Source of the DNA: Glycine soja | Lineage: Eukaryota > Streptophyta > Magnoliopsida > Fabales > Fabaceae | Length of the DNA stretch: 64,000 bases | Assembly: GCF_004193775.1 (NCBI RefSeq) | Contig: NC_041020.1 | Coordinates: forward strand, 7,273,657 to 7,337,656 | Direction of reading: 5' to 3' | In this document: in pieces, positions 48,858 to 58,613 of the stretch | How positions within the stretch are numbered: position 1 is the stretch's first letter | Layout of the letters: each line of letters starts with the position of its first letter | Notes under the pieces: model-generated | Seen by the model: the letters and a program-made list of their open reading frames with translations, nothing else | The model's database searches: none | What the model was told of the DNA's origin: nothing | Program-made: the position numbers and the translations under genes

Positions 48858-49214
48858 TACCAGACCCTAAAAACATGGATTTTTCATAAAAATCTAACTA
48901 TTTTTCACTCACAAAACACACATTTAGTATAACAATCATCAACAACAATCAACAATCAAAATATACAATCAAACCAAGTATAAAAAATTCTCAAACACAG
49001 ACATCAAAGATAATCAAAATTTCAAGAACAATCATCAACAACAATCAACAATCATCATAACTATCAAAACATAATTATCAAAGACAATCAAAACTCAAGT
49101 GAAAACAATCATTAAACCTCAATCAACAATAATCATTAAAAACAAACACAATCATCAAGGGCAATCAAAAGTTTAACAATCACAAGAAAAGAAAATAATA
49201 AACAAACAAATTAA

Positions 49215-49976
49215 TTATTTATCTAAGTCATTGATATCTAGGAGTCTTAATTCTCTTCTAATAGCAAATAAGGTTTCTTTGGGGAGAGGTTTTGTAAAGA
49301 TATCACCTAACTGATTCTTTGTGTCAACGAATTCTAGTACACAATTCCTTTTTTGAACATGATCTCTCAAGAAATGATGCCTAATCTCAATATGCTTGGT
49401 TCTCAAGTGTAGAACAGGATTTTTGGATAGGTTTATTGCACTCGTGTTATCACATCGAATGAGAATATGATTAAGAATTAATTCATAGTTAGAAAGTTAT
49501 TGTTTCATCCAAAGTATTTGTGCACAACAACTGCCAGCAGAAATATATTCCGCCTCAGCAGTGGATAAAACAACACTATTTTATTTCTTACTATGCCATG
49601 AAACTAGAGCAGAGCCAATGAAATGACAGGTTCCACTAATGCTCTTTCTATTAGTTTTGCAACCGACAAAATCAGAATAAGAGTATCTTATTAGATTACA
49701 AGTGGAACTTTTAGGATACCATAATTCTAAATTAATAGTGCCTAATAGATATCTCATGATTCTTTTAACTACACTAAGGTGAGATTCTTTGGGATTTGCT
49801 TGAAATCGTGCACACATACAAATACTAAACATTATATCAGGTCTACTTGCAGATAAATAAAGAAGAGATCTGATCATACCTCTATATTTCTTTATGTCTA
49901 TTGACTGATCGGTTTCATCTTTATCCAGATAGCAAGCAGTACTCATTGGAGTAGTCATATGTTTAGCATTTTCCAT
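49215..49976 (-). pseudogene. copia RT C-terminus and RNase H
   Basis: Minus strand. The 49976-49581 frame has MTTPMSTACYLDKDETDQS, KKYRGMIRSLLYLSASRPDI, and a Tyr-Ser-Asp-Phe-Val-Gly-Cys RNase H start where Ala-Asp is usual. TAEAEY (about 49560) follows, then a stop within the WMKQ stretch, and the 49406-49215 frame with LRTKHIEIRHHFLRDHV and TKNQLGDIFTKPLP. The order is normal for copia RNase H. Stops after WHSKK and WMKQ break it. Confidence 0.88.
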
Positions 49977-49986
49977 CCCAAATCCA

Positions 49987-51522
49987 TCATTGACATTCCA
50001 AATTCATTTTGCATATCTTGAGAGAATTCCCTTTAGATATGTCACCGATAATGTTATCAAGAGGGTGGTATCTAGAAGTTCTCCACCCTTTTGGAAGATA
50101 TGCACTTGATTTTGTTTCATCAATTTGAAAGTCTTCATCATTTCCTTTTTCTTTGCCTTTGTGATCTTCACCATGAATATGCATTCCTTCTAAAGAATTT
50201 GAAATATCATCTAGAGTATCCTTTCTTGGCAAAATTAGGTTAGTTTCATCAAAAGCAACATGGATAGATTCTTCAATGATCATAGTTTTTTTGTTATAAA
50301 TTCTAAATGCTTTACTGTGCAAGGAATATACCTTCATTAGATTTTGCATCAAACTTACCAAGTTGTCTTTGCCGTTGTTTAGCACAAAACATTTACATCC
50401 AAACACATGAAGATGAGAAATGTTCGGTTTTCTATCGTTGTATAATTCATATGGAGTTTTCTTTAAGATTGGTCTAATTAAAGCTCTATTCATAATATAG
50501 CATGCAATATTTACAACTTCAGCCCATAAATATTTAGGAAGGATTGTATCATTAAGCAAAGTTCTGGCTATCTTTTTTAAAAATCTATTTTTCCTCTAAA
50601 CTACTCCATTTTGTTGAGGGGTTCTAGGTGCAGAAAAATTATGTTCAATGTCATTTTCATCACAAAATGATTCAAAATCCTTATTTTCAAATTCTCCTCC
50701 ATGATCACTCCTAATTTTGAGATTTTTCTTATTTTGAATAATTTTAGCAAGTTTCTTGAAAGCATGAAAAACATCTCTTTTATGAGTGAGAAATAATGTC
50801 CGTGTAAATCTGGAGTAATCATCAACTATAACAAGAGGATAGTAGTTTCCTCCAAAACTCATAGTTCTAGAGGGACCAAAAAGATCCATATGCAAAAGTT
50901 GTAAGGGTTGAGTTGTAGATACAATATTCTTTGATTTGAAAGAAACCCTTACTTGTTTTCCTTTATGACAAGCATCACATAATCTATCTTTTTCAAATTT
51001 AAGTTTTTGTAAACCAATAACTAAATCTTTAGAAATTAGTTTATTTAAATGTTTCATGTTTATATGGGCAATTCTTTTATGCCATAACCAAGGATCATCA
51101 TCTTTACTAAGAAAACATTGATCATGATTTAGTGTTCTATCTAAATTTATCATGTAAACATTATTTGATCTATAGCCTATATGTTTTATATTTCTATCAT
51201 GTTTGTTTTCAATAACACAATTATGAGAGTCAAATAATACTAGATAACCTTTATCACATAATTGACTAAAACATAGTAAATTGTGCTTAAGACCATTAAC
51301 AAGTAGAACATTTTCAATGGAGGTAGATGAATTCGTACCTATTTTTCCAACTCCAAGGATTATACCTTTATTGTTGTCGCCATAAGTCACATGTCCACTA
51401 TTCTTGGGAGAAATATGAGTGAACTTTGATGCATCTCCCGTCATGTGTTTAGAGCATCCACTATCTATGTACCAACTCTTCTTCAAAGAAACCTCTTCAT
51501 CGCTTTCATAATTTTTGGCCAT
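49987..51522 (-). pseudogene. copia protease and integrase, with the RT core deleted
   Basis: Minus strand. Protease motif WYIDSGCSKHMTG (about 51470). GAG-pre-integrase zinc motif HKRIAHINMKHLNKL...CDACHKGK. Integrase core: LLHMDLFGP, IVDDYSRF, RSDHGGEFEN, APRTPQQNG. A stop follows at 50595, then integrase C-terminus YLWAEVVNIACYIMNRALIR and HVFGCKCFVLNNG, then the linker to RT (LPKGWRTSRYHPLDNIIGDI). After GDISKG the sequence jumps to DMQNEFGMSMMD, then to GMENAKHMTTP. The RT fingers and palm, including the catalytic YVDD, are missing. The element cannot copy itself. Confidence 0.92.
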
Positions 51523-51529
51523 TAGACTC

Positions 51530-52470
51530 AGATTTATAACTTCATTTTCTGAATCTTCGGATGAATGTTGTCTTCCTAAGTGATGTAAGCCTTCTTTGCT
51601 TTCTTATCATTGAAGGTTTTCTTTTAAGATCTTTCTATTCTTTTCTTGAAACTCGGGCAATAATCAACTCTCAGATGTCCTCTTTACGAAGAAACTGAAA
51701 TCATCATCTTCCTCTATTTCATTCAAATCTTCTTTATTACTTCCTTCTTGAATTGAAGATGAAGCTTTAAGTGTGATTCCTTTCTTTTTCTTATCATTCT
51801 CCTCATGTTGATTCAGTCTCATTAGTTCCATTTCGTGTTCTTGAAGCTTTCCAAACAAAGTTGCAAGAGACATGTTAGTAAGATTTCTTGATTCTGTAAT
51901 AGCCGTTATCTTTGATTGTCATTCCCTGCTTAAACATCTTAGAACTTTATTAATAAGATCCTCATTGGGAAATATCTTTCCTAATGATGCAAGATGATTT
52001 ACTATGTGTGTGAATCTCTTTTAAATATCTTGTATAGTTTCGTTTTGATTCATTCTAAACAATTCATATTGATGGGTTAGGATATTTATTCTAGACCTTT
52101 TTACATCCGTTGTTCCTTCATGGGTTACTTGTAAGGTATCCCACATTTCTTTTGCATTCTTGCAATTTGATACTCTAAAATATTCATCCATTCCTAATGC
52201 AAATGTAATTATATTTTTGGGTTTTAAATTATATTGTACCAATTTCTTTTCCTCTTCATCCCATTGTTCCTTAGGGTTTTCTATAGTTGCATTTCTTGCT
52301 ACCATAGTAGGGATGTAAGGACCAATTTCTATGGCTTTCTAGATGTTTAAATCAATAGCCTCTATGAAAATTTGCATACGGGTTTTCCAGTAATGATAAC
52401 CCACACTATTGAATATAGGAGGTCTATTTATAGAGTTCCCTTCGGGAAATAAAAAGTTTGATGAGGCCAT
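51530..52470 (-). pseudogene. copia gag (UBN2 type), degenerate
   Basis: Minus strand, from the Met at 52470: MASSNFLFPEGNSINRPPIF, YHYWKTRMQIFIEAIDLN, a TAG where Trp is expected (about 52341), then the 52305-52021 frame (AKEMWDTLQVTHEGTTDVKR, INILTHQYELFRM), a stop, FTHIVNHLASLGK, and 51873-51664 (LFGKLQEHEMELMRL, EEDDDFSFFVKR). The sequence then jumps to GHLRVD..CPSFKKRIERS in another frame. The Cys-X2-Cys half of the nucleocapsid zinc knuckle is gone, probably by deletion. The expected Gag role is particle assembly and RNA binding. Confidence 0.87.
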
Positions 52471-52507
52471 GACTATTCTGGAAGTTTCTAAACCTTATAC
52501 AAGAATT

Positions 52508-52521
52508 AAGCTCCGATACCA
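52508..52521 (-). promoter_or_regulatory. Primer binding site of the copia element
   Basis: The minus strand reads TGGTATCGGAGCTT, two bases inside the 5' LTR. It differs from the usual plant initiator-tRNA-Met site (TGGTATCAGAGC) at one base. Confidence 0.85.
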
Positions 52522-52523
52522 CT

Positions 52524-53725
52524 TGTTAGTCAAGTGGCCTCAATAACTTAAGAGGGGGGTGAATTAAGTTTCAAAATTTCCCACTAATAAACTTTTAACC
52601 CCCTTCTAAATGATAGGCTTAGAATGCAGAAGAAGCAGCAATCAATTTAATAATATTTTTTTAAACATGCAAGACAAAATTGATTGCAATAACATAAATG
52701 AGATAAGGGAAGAGAGAAATGCAAACTCGATTTATATTGGTTCGGCCACTTCCCATGCCTACGTCCAGTCCTCAAGCAACTCACTTGTGATTTTCTACTA
52801 TCTCTGTAAATCATTTACAGACTTTGAACACACCTTGAGATCCCTCATCCTTGTGTTCAAAGATTCTCCAAGAGATAACCCGTCTCTTGATTAAAACTGA
52901 CTTTATGAGATGAACAAAAAGATTTCTCTCCTTTAAAGTGGATGGTACAAATTGAAGATCCTAGAGGAATTTCTCTCTTTTAGAGATGATAATACAAATT
53001 GAAGTTCCTAGATGAACTCTCAATAGATTTGCAAGTGTTTGTCTAAGAGTTGTTGAGAGAGTTTTTGACAATTAAGTTCTCTTAGAATATTTCTCTCTTG
53101 CTTTTCGAAGTCAGACACACATATACATAGGCCCTTCGTGCCTTTTCTAAATGGTTTGAAGAGATGTATCTTTTCAAAAAGTTTTTTCTAAAATTCTTCA
53201 CTAGTAATCGATTACATGGTTATATTTTAAAGGGTCGTGTCTTTTGAAAGTGTTTTCTAAAGTGCCGTTGCTGGTAATTGATTACAAACATCTGGTAATC
53301 GATTACATGATTCAAAATTCAAATTCAAAACCCTTTTTAAAAAGCTATTTTTCAAAATTGTCTTTTGGTAATCAATTACACTGTCTGGTAATCGATTACA
53401 ACTTTCAAGTTTCAAATTCAAACTTTTCTAAATGTTGTTAAAATCATTTTTGCTTCTGGTAATCGATTACAACCTCTGATAATCAATTACTAGAGAGAAA
53501 TACATATTTTTCAAAATGTAATATTTACTTAAAAACTTTATAAGATATTTGAAAGCTTAAGTCTTTTAAGGCCAAACCTTTGCAACCTTTTTAAGAGATT
53601 CTTTTAACATATAAAGGTTTATTGTAAATCGTTTCTCTTGATTTCTTGATCTTAACTTGAATCAATGTTGAATAGCTTTAATCTTTTGGCATCATCAAAA
53701 TCTTCATACAACATATGCACTTAAA
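52524..53725 (-). repeat. 5' LTR of the copia element
   Basis: 1202 bases, TGTTAGTCAAGTGG to CACTTAAA on the plus strand (final CA mutated to AA). A minus-strand TATA-like box (TATGTATAT) lies at about 53121-53129. Palindrome pairs start at 53277/53298, 53370/53390 and 53462/53482, with a single site at 53207. It shows the uninterrupted target site of the nested element (aacttttaaccccctt). Confidence 0.93.
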
Positions 53726-53730
53726 GCAAG

Positions 53731-54083
53731 ATGGCAACAGAGTAAATTATGCAGCAAATTTTAACCTTTCAAGGTCTCCAACATGACTTTTTATACATTA
53801 TTTAATCACCAATAGACTAAGGAATCGTCTGATAACCTTTGCAACACTAACCATACCTCTGAGCACCTTAATTTTATTATTTTAAGGACAATTTAAACTA
53901 CAATGCAGCAGTTGCGACTCTATTAGGAAAATCATTAAATAAAGTCAAGATATAATCTCAAGATATCAAATACATCATTGAGTTATCATTGAATGGTCTC
54001 ATGACAACACCTTATATGTAGGTTATCAATATATCTAACATGAGTCGAAGTCATATATAAAAGTTATTTGGCAACAAGTTCAT
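53731..54083. other. Spacer after the copia element, no gene seen
   Basis: AT-rich sequence joining the copia target site to the CIPK fragment. Confidence 0.45.
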
Positions 54084-54525
54084 CTGCTTAGGAAATGCAC
54101 TTAAACCAAAATCGAAAATCTTTATATTTCCTAGTGAATCAAGTAAAAGATTTTCAAGCTGCACAAGGAAAAAAGGAAAATTAGAAGAAATCACCATAAG
54201 GGCAATAGACAACTTTTCAGATCTCACGCAATGCAAACCTTTAAATCTATGTGATAAACTCCGTTACAGTGGCAATAATCTACATTGTCAATAAGTTGTT
54301 GGAAATATCTTCTAGAGTCAACTTCACTAAGATGACCATGATATATCTGCACAATCATATTATTCACCATCAAACATTTCCAATATCCCGAATGGTGATT
54401 AATAAAAGCCACAATAAAATCCACACAAAAAAGGTTCCATCTTGAGCTACTCACAATTTTATAAACAATTCACCACCCGTGATGAACTCCAATATGATAT
54501 AAATCTTGGTACAACTTGCAAGAAC
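54084..54525 (-). pseudogene. CIPK (CBL-interacting protein kinase) fragment, three exons
   Basis: Minus strand. Exon a (54525-54455) reads [20 protein letters not shown]. Exon b (54346-54239, 108 bases) reads [20 protein letters not shown] then [16 protein letters not shown]. Exon c (54158-54084) reads LENLLLDSLGNIKIFDFGLS then AFPKQ. Every exon edge has AG acceptors and, for a and b, GT donors, so a genomic segment was copied. The text fits plant SnRK3/CIPK kinases, which act with CBL calcium sensors. Catalytic-loop Arg is replaced (HIDLK for HRDLK) and the Pro of PENLLL is Leu. The N-lobe ATP site and C-terminal regulatory half are absent. Confidence 0.87.
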
Positions 54526-54937
54526 CTGAAGTAAACAACGTTTCACAACAAAAACAAGTGCTTGTGAGTGGCATCAACTAACGAGAGAAACATTAAGAAT
54601 TACTTCTCAGAGCAAATATTGAGTCGGCATGGCTCTTCGTTTAAAACATTTTTTTTTCATTTAATCAAGGAAGATTCTCAAATATCAGAATATGATTTTA
54701 GAACTATCCCTCACTCCAAAAGTCCAAACAATCAAAATAAAAAAGAAATTCTATAATTCTGGTTTCTGCATTGCACACTTTTCCCCAACCCTAAAAGCAT
54801 GACATGATTCAAATGTTATTCACAAGCTTTGCATTTTTTGGGTTTTAATTTATTAGTTTATTGTTAAGTGTCTTCTTGGCAGGGAAATAGAAAAACGAAA
54901 AGAGAACAACAACAACATCATTCTTTGAAAATTAAAC
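54526..54937. other. Spacer between captured exons
   Basis: Probably intron and junction sequence. No coding segment recognised. Confidence 0.4.
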
Positions 54938-55034
54938 CTGTGTTGTTTATGGAGATGCTCGTGCAAAGACCTCACATGATTATGGTAAACATGTGCATCC
55001 CCAATAATATGGATAAAATCACCTGGAATGAGAT
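54938..55034 (-). pseudogene. Exon of bifunctional dihydrofolate reductase-thymidylate synthase
   Basis: A 97-base minus-strand exon with AG acceptor (55036-55035) and GT donor (54937-54936). It reads DLIPGDFIHIIGDAHVYHNH then VRSLHEHLHK. The PGDFIH.IGDAHVY.NH phrase is the hallmark of the thymidylate synthase C-terminal region, here of the plant bifunctional type (dTMP synthesis). Only this exon is present. It lies 412 bases from the CIPK piece, on the same strand. Confidence 0.85.
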
Positions 55035-55402
55035 CTGACAAGAAGAACACATAGTATAAAGATTGATTATTTTATGTTTAAATTACTTTTAATGTTGTAT
55101 TTTCTCTTGTGATATTATCAAAATCAATAAGCTTCTGAACCTTGAATCTACCTAGACTGGAACTTCAATTAAAAACTTATTGATAAACTTATGAAAACAA
55201 CTCTATCAAAAAATCTATAAAAATAATTGAAAAGTGCAAATAGGCCACTAAAATAATCAAATTAGTTAAGCAATGGAAAACCTTTTCTATACAGAGATAA
55301 TCTATAACAATTTTTTCCAAAATTTGTCATGATTTCTTAATGTTACCATGCTAGGTAGATGGAAGTTGATGAGTCCATGAGAACCTGGAACAGTGCAAAT
55401 AA
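55035..55402. other. Spacer before LTR copy C
   Basis: AT-rich, with no gene seen. Confidence 0.4.
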
Positions 55403-57596
55403 TGTCTATGATATCCCAACATACATATTTATATAATATCATACATGAGAATGCGAAATTAATTAAAATAATTTTATTCAATAAACATAAAGGAACTCAC
55501 ATGGGTAAAAGGTTCACATTCACGTTAATCACCAAATTAAAAACTTATCAAATAAGGGTATGAAAACATCTCTGGCCCAAAACAAGGCCATCTAATTTTA
55601 ACAAAAGAAAACAAGTTAAGCAACATAATAACATAAACTAACATATTCAGAACATTATGCAAATAATATAGAAACTCATGCCCAATACCACATCATATCA
55701 TAGTGTTGTGTCTCAGCATCCTCTAGCGCGAGGTTCTTTAAAATTATCCACCTAACCATCTGCTCCCACGAACACAAGGTTCAAGATTATCACAGGACCC
55801 AAACACAAACAACACACGGGGAGTGAGTTATCATATTCCTAAACAGGTAAATCTAAACGAAGCACATATATATAATATAAGTATAATGAGCTCAACTTAG
55901 CATAATTCACATCATTTTACCACTCATTGTGTAACTTCACTTGTCCCAAGGATTTAATCACAAAATCAATTTCATACCTTCACATTAATCAGGTGTTCAG
56001 AACAACACGTCTCAAGTACAACACAATATCTCACACTCACACAATTCATTACCCACCATCACGTAACAAGTCATAATAGTCATTATGCAAGTATTATGTA
56101 ACAGATACACTAAGACTCAATCTTATATGCAATGTGGTACCATGTCAGTGAAAAACCTCGCCGGGAGCCTAGGAGTACATGGCAAGACAAACTACACGCT
56201 GGTAAGTCAGGTCACTCTCACTAGGTAAAATCATAGGAAGACCAGCTAGGGTCACGCTGTTTTGTGAGACTACTTCAACCATGTGAGATTGACACAAGCT
56301 TAAAGGAGCATTCAAACCGGGTGTATTTACCCCAAGGTCTAAACTCTGAAGAGTCAGTTAGGACCTTTCCTTCCCAATTCAGGTCCAACCTAGAAAACAT
56401 TTTAGCACGCAGATTGTATCAATGAATAGTAAAAAACACACGACTCTTGAATTATTCTCAAAATAATTTTAACTCGTCGTGCCTCAAAGTGATTAAACTC
56501 GTCGAGTTCCCATAATGGATCTCATCACAATACTCGTCGTGCATTAACTTGTCACCCTTAAAGGGTCTTACAACCGTGTGATTGTATGGTTGATAGCTCA
56601 CAACTCAATGCACACAACATCTCAATACATGTGTGATCTCTCAACTTATCACATACACTCAATCTCAATCACAATGTTATAATCCCAAAGCAACATATTA
56701 TCACACTCATGAATCATATACACATCACACAATATTAATATATGCATGGCACAAACACAAACTTTACCTATAAACTATGTAATACACACAATTACTCAAT
56801 TGTTTTCAAAATCATTTTAACTTTTCGCGCCTCAAAATGATTCAACTTGTTAGGTTCCCACAGCGGATCCCATCATAATACTCGTCGCGCATTAACTCGT
56901 TGCCCTTAAAGGGTCTTACAGTTGTATGATTACACAATTGATAACTCACAACGCAATACATACAATATCTCAATACACATGTATCTCACAATTCATCACA
57001 TATTCAATTTATCACTTACACACTATCTCAATCACAATTTCATGATCTCAATATAATAATTTAACACACTAATCTAGTAAATCTTTTTCCAAAACACAAA
57101 CGAATTATACAAAAATGCTTCTCACAACATGGGGAGTAAAACCCCTCATACAATTTTACATAATCATATCATAATCAAAGGAATCAAAATCATAGGTTCA
57201 ATAATCACAAAAAAAAAAACCAAGAGCACTCAATTTTGTAGAAGCAAAGCTTCATGGAGAATCAAAGGTAATTTAAAGGTGTTTTGATGATAACAATGAT
57301 GATAACAAAAGATGATGACAAAAGGTGATGACAAAAAGCTCAAAGATCAATCAGAGAACAACTCAGGTGAATCAAGAACAATTCAAGAGTTCAAGATAAG
57401 AATCAAGAAGAATTCAAGACTCAAGAAGAAAGTTTAGAGTCAAGAATCAAGATTCAAGGTTCAAGATCTCAAGAATCAAGATCAAGATTCAAGAATCAAG
57501 AGAAGGCTTAATCAAGATAAGTATGAAAAGTTTTTCTCAAAAATTGAGTAGCACATGATTTTTCTCAAAACATGTTTACCAAAGAGTTTTTACTCT

Positions 57597-57836
57597 CTGG
57601 TAATCGATTACCAGATTGTTGTAATCGATTACCAGCAGCAAAATTGTTTTGAAAGAGTTTTCAAATTGAATTTACAACGTTCCAATTAATTTCAAAAAGC
57701 TGTAATCGATTACAATGTTTTGGTAATCGATTACCAGTGCCTTTGAACGTTGAAATTCAAATTCAAATGTGAAGAGTCACATCCTTTCACATAAAAGCCT
57801 TGTGTAATCGATTACACTGATTTGGTAATCGATTAC
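57597..57836 (+). promoter_or_regulatory. Three phased pairs of ATCGATTAC palindromes
   Basis: ATCGAT cores start at 57603/57624, 57705/57725 and 57807/57828. Within pairs the spacing is 21, 20 and 21 bases; between pairs it is 102 bases both times. Most sites extend to ggtaatcgattacc. They end about 130 bases upstream of the TATA box. Function is inferred only from placement and repetition. Confidence 0.85.
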
Positions 57837-58139
57837 CAGTGATTGTTTCTGAATAAATCAAAAGATGTAACTCTTCAAAAGGTTTTTGACTTTTTCAAAT
57901 TGGTTTTAAGTTTTTCTAAAAGTTATAACTCTTCTAAATGGTCTTCTTGACCAGACATGAAGAGTCTATAAAAGCAAGGTTTTGTTTTGCATTTTCATTC
58001 ATTCATTCAATCTTGAACACTTATTCAGACAATCCTTTATAAGCCTTGAATCTCTTTAAACGTCTTCTTCTTCTTTGTACCAAAAGCTTTCTGAAGTTTT
58101 TCTGGTTTTCTAAACCTTGAAAACTTGAGTTATTCATCT

Positions 58140-58430
58140 TTTCATTCTCTTCTCCCTCTACCAAAAAGAATTCGCCAAGGACTAACCGCCTGAATTCTTT
58201 TTGTGTCTCTCTTCTCCCTTTTCCAAAAGAACAAAGGACTAACCGCCTGAATTCTTTTGTGTCTCCCTTCTCCCTTGTCAAAGAATTCAAAACGACACAG
58301 TCTGAGAATTCTTTTGATTCTTCCCATTCCCTTATAAAAAAGTGTTCAAAGGACTAACCGCCTGAGAATTCTTTTGTATCCTTATTCACAAAGTATCAAA
58401 GGTTTAACAGCCTGAGATCTTTGTCTTAAC
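58140..58430 (+). repeat. Tandem hairpin units, AAAAGAATTC / GAATTCTTTT stem
   Basis: Five units carry the phrase ggactaaccgcctgaattc or a decayed form, near 58180, 58236, 58291, 58351 and 58401. Most can fold because a CAAAAAGAATTC-type arm precedes the phrase and GAATTCTTTTTG follows it (12 pairs in the first unit, about 8 in the second). The frames read on the minus strand here are by-products. Confidence 0.8.
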
Positions 58431-58613
58431 ACATTGGAGGGTACATCCTTTGTGGTACAAGTAGAGGGTACATCTACTTGGGTTTGACTGAGAACAAGAG
58501 AGGGTACATCTCTTGTGGATCAGTTCTAGTGGAGGGTACATCCACTAAGTTCAAAGAGAACAAGGGAGGGTACATCCCTTGTGGATCTTTGCTTGTAAAA
58601 GGATTTTTACAAG
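58431..58613 (+). repeat. Five hairpins with one loop (AGGGTACAT) and different stems
   Basis: Invariant 9-base loops are at 58438-58446, 58465-58473, 58501-58509, 58533-58541 and 58567-58575. The flanking arms are complementary in each case but differ in sequence: CAAGTAG/CTACTTG, ACAAGAG/CTCTTGT, TAGTGG/CCACTA, ACAAGGG/CCCTTGT. The first, CACATTGG/CCTTTGTG, has two mismatches. A sixth hairpin (CTTGTAAAA, loop GGAT, TTTTACAAG) follows at 58592-58613. They lie downstream of the TATA box and so would be in the RNA. Confidence 0.88.

Larger units (their letters stand above)
44639..53725 (-). mobile_element. Ty1/copia retrotransposon (SIRE-like), minus strand, defective
   Basis: Two LTRs (44639-46986, which includes a nested element, and 52524-53725) enclose minus-strand gag, protease, integrase, RT remnant, RNase H and an extra ORF. 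Flanks GCAAT (44634-44638) / GCAAG (53726-53730) look like a 5-base target duplication with one change. The primer site (52508-52521; TGGTATCGGAGCTT) matches initiator tRNA-Met usage. A polypurine tract lies at 46987-47000. Protein order PR-INT-RT-RH fixes it as Ty1/copia. The extra ORF after pol suggests the SIRE/Maximus lineage (inference). Confidence 0.92.

Noticed and set aside
58021..58327. Two Arg/Glu/Phe-rich minus-strand ORFs
   Set aside because: They run antisense through the LTR hairpin repeats and repeat the same peptide by duplication.
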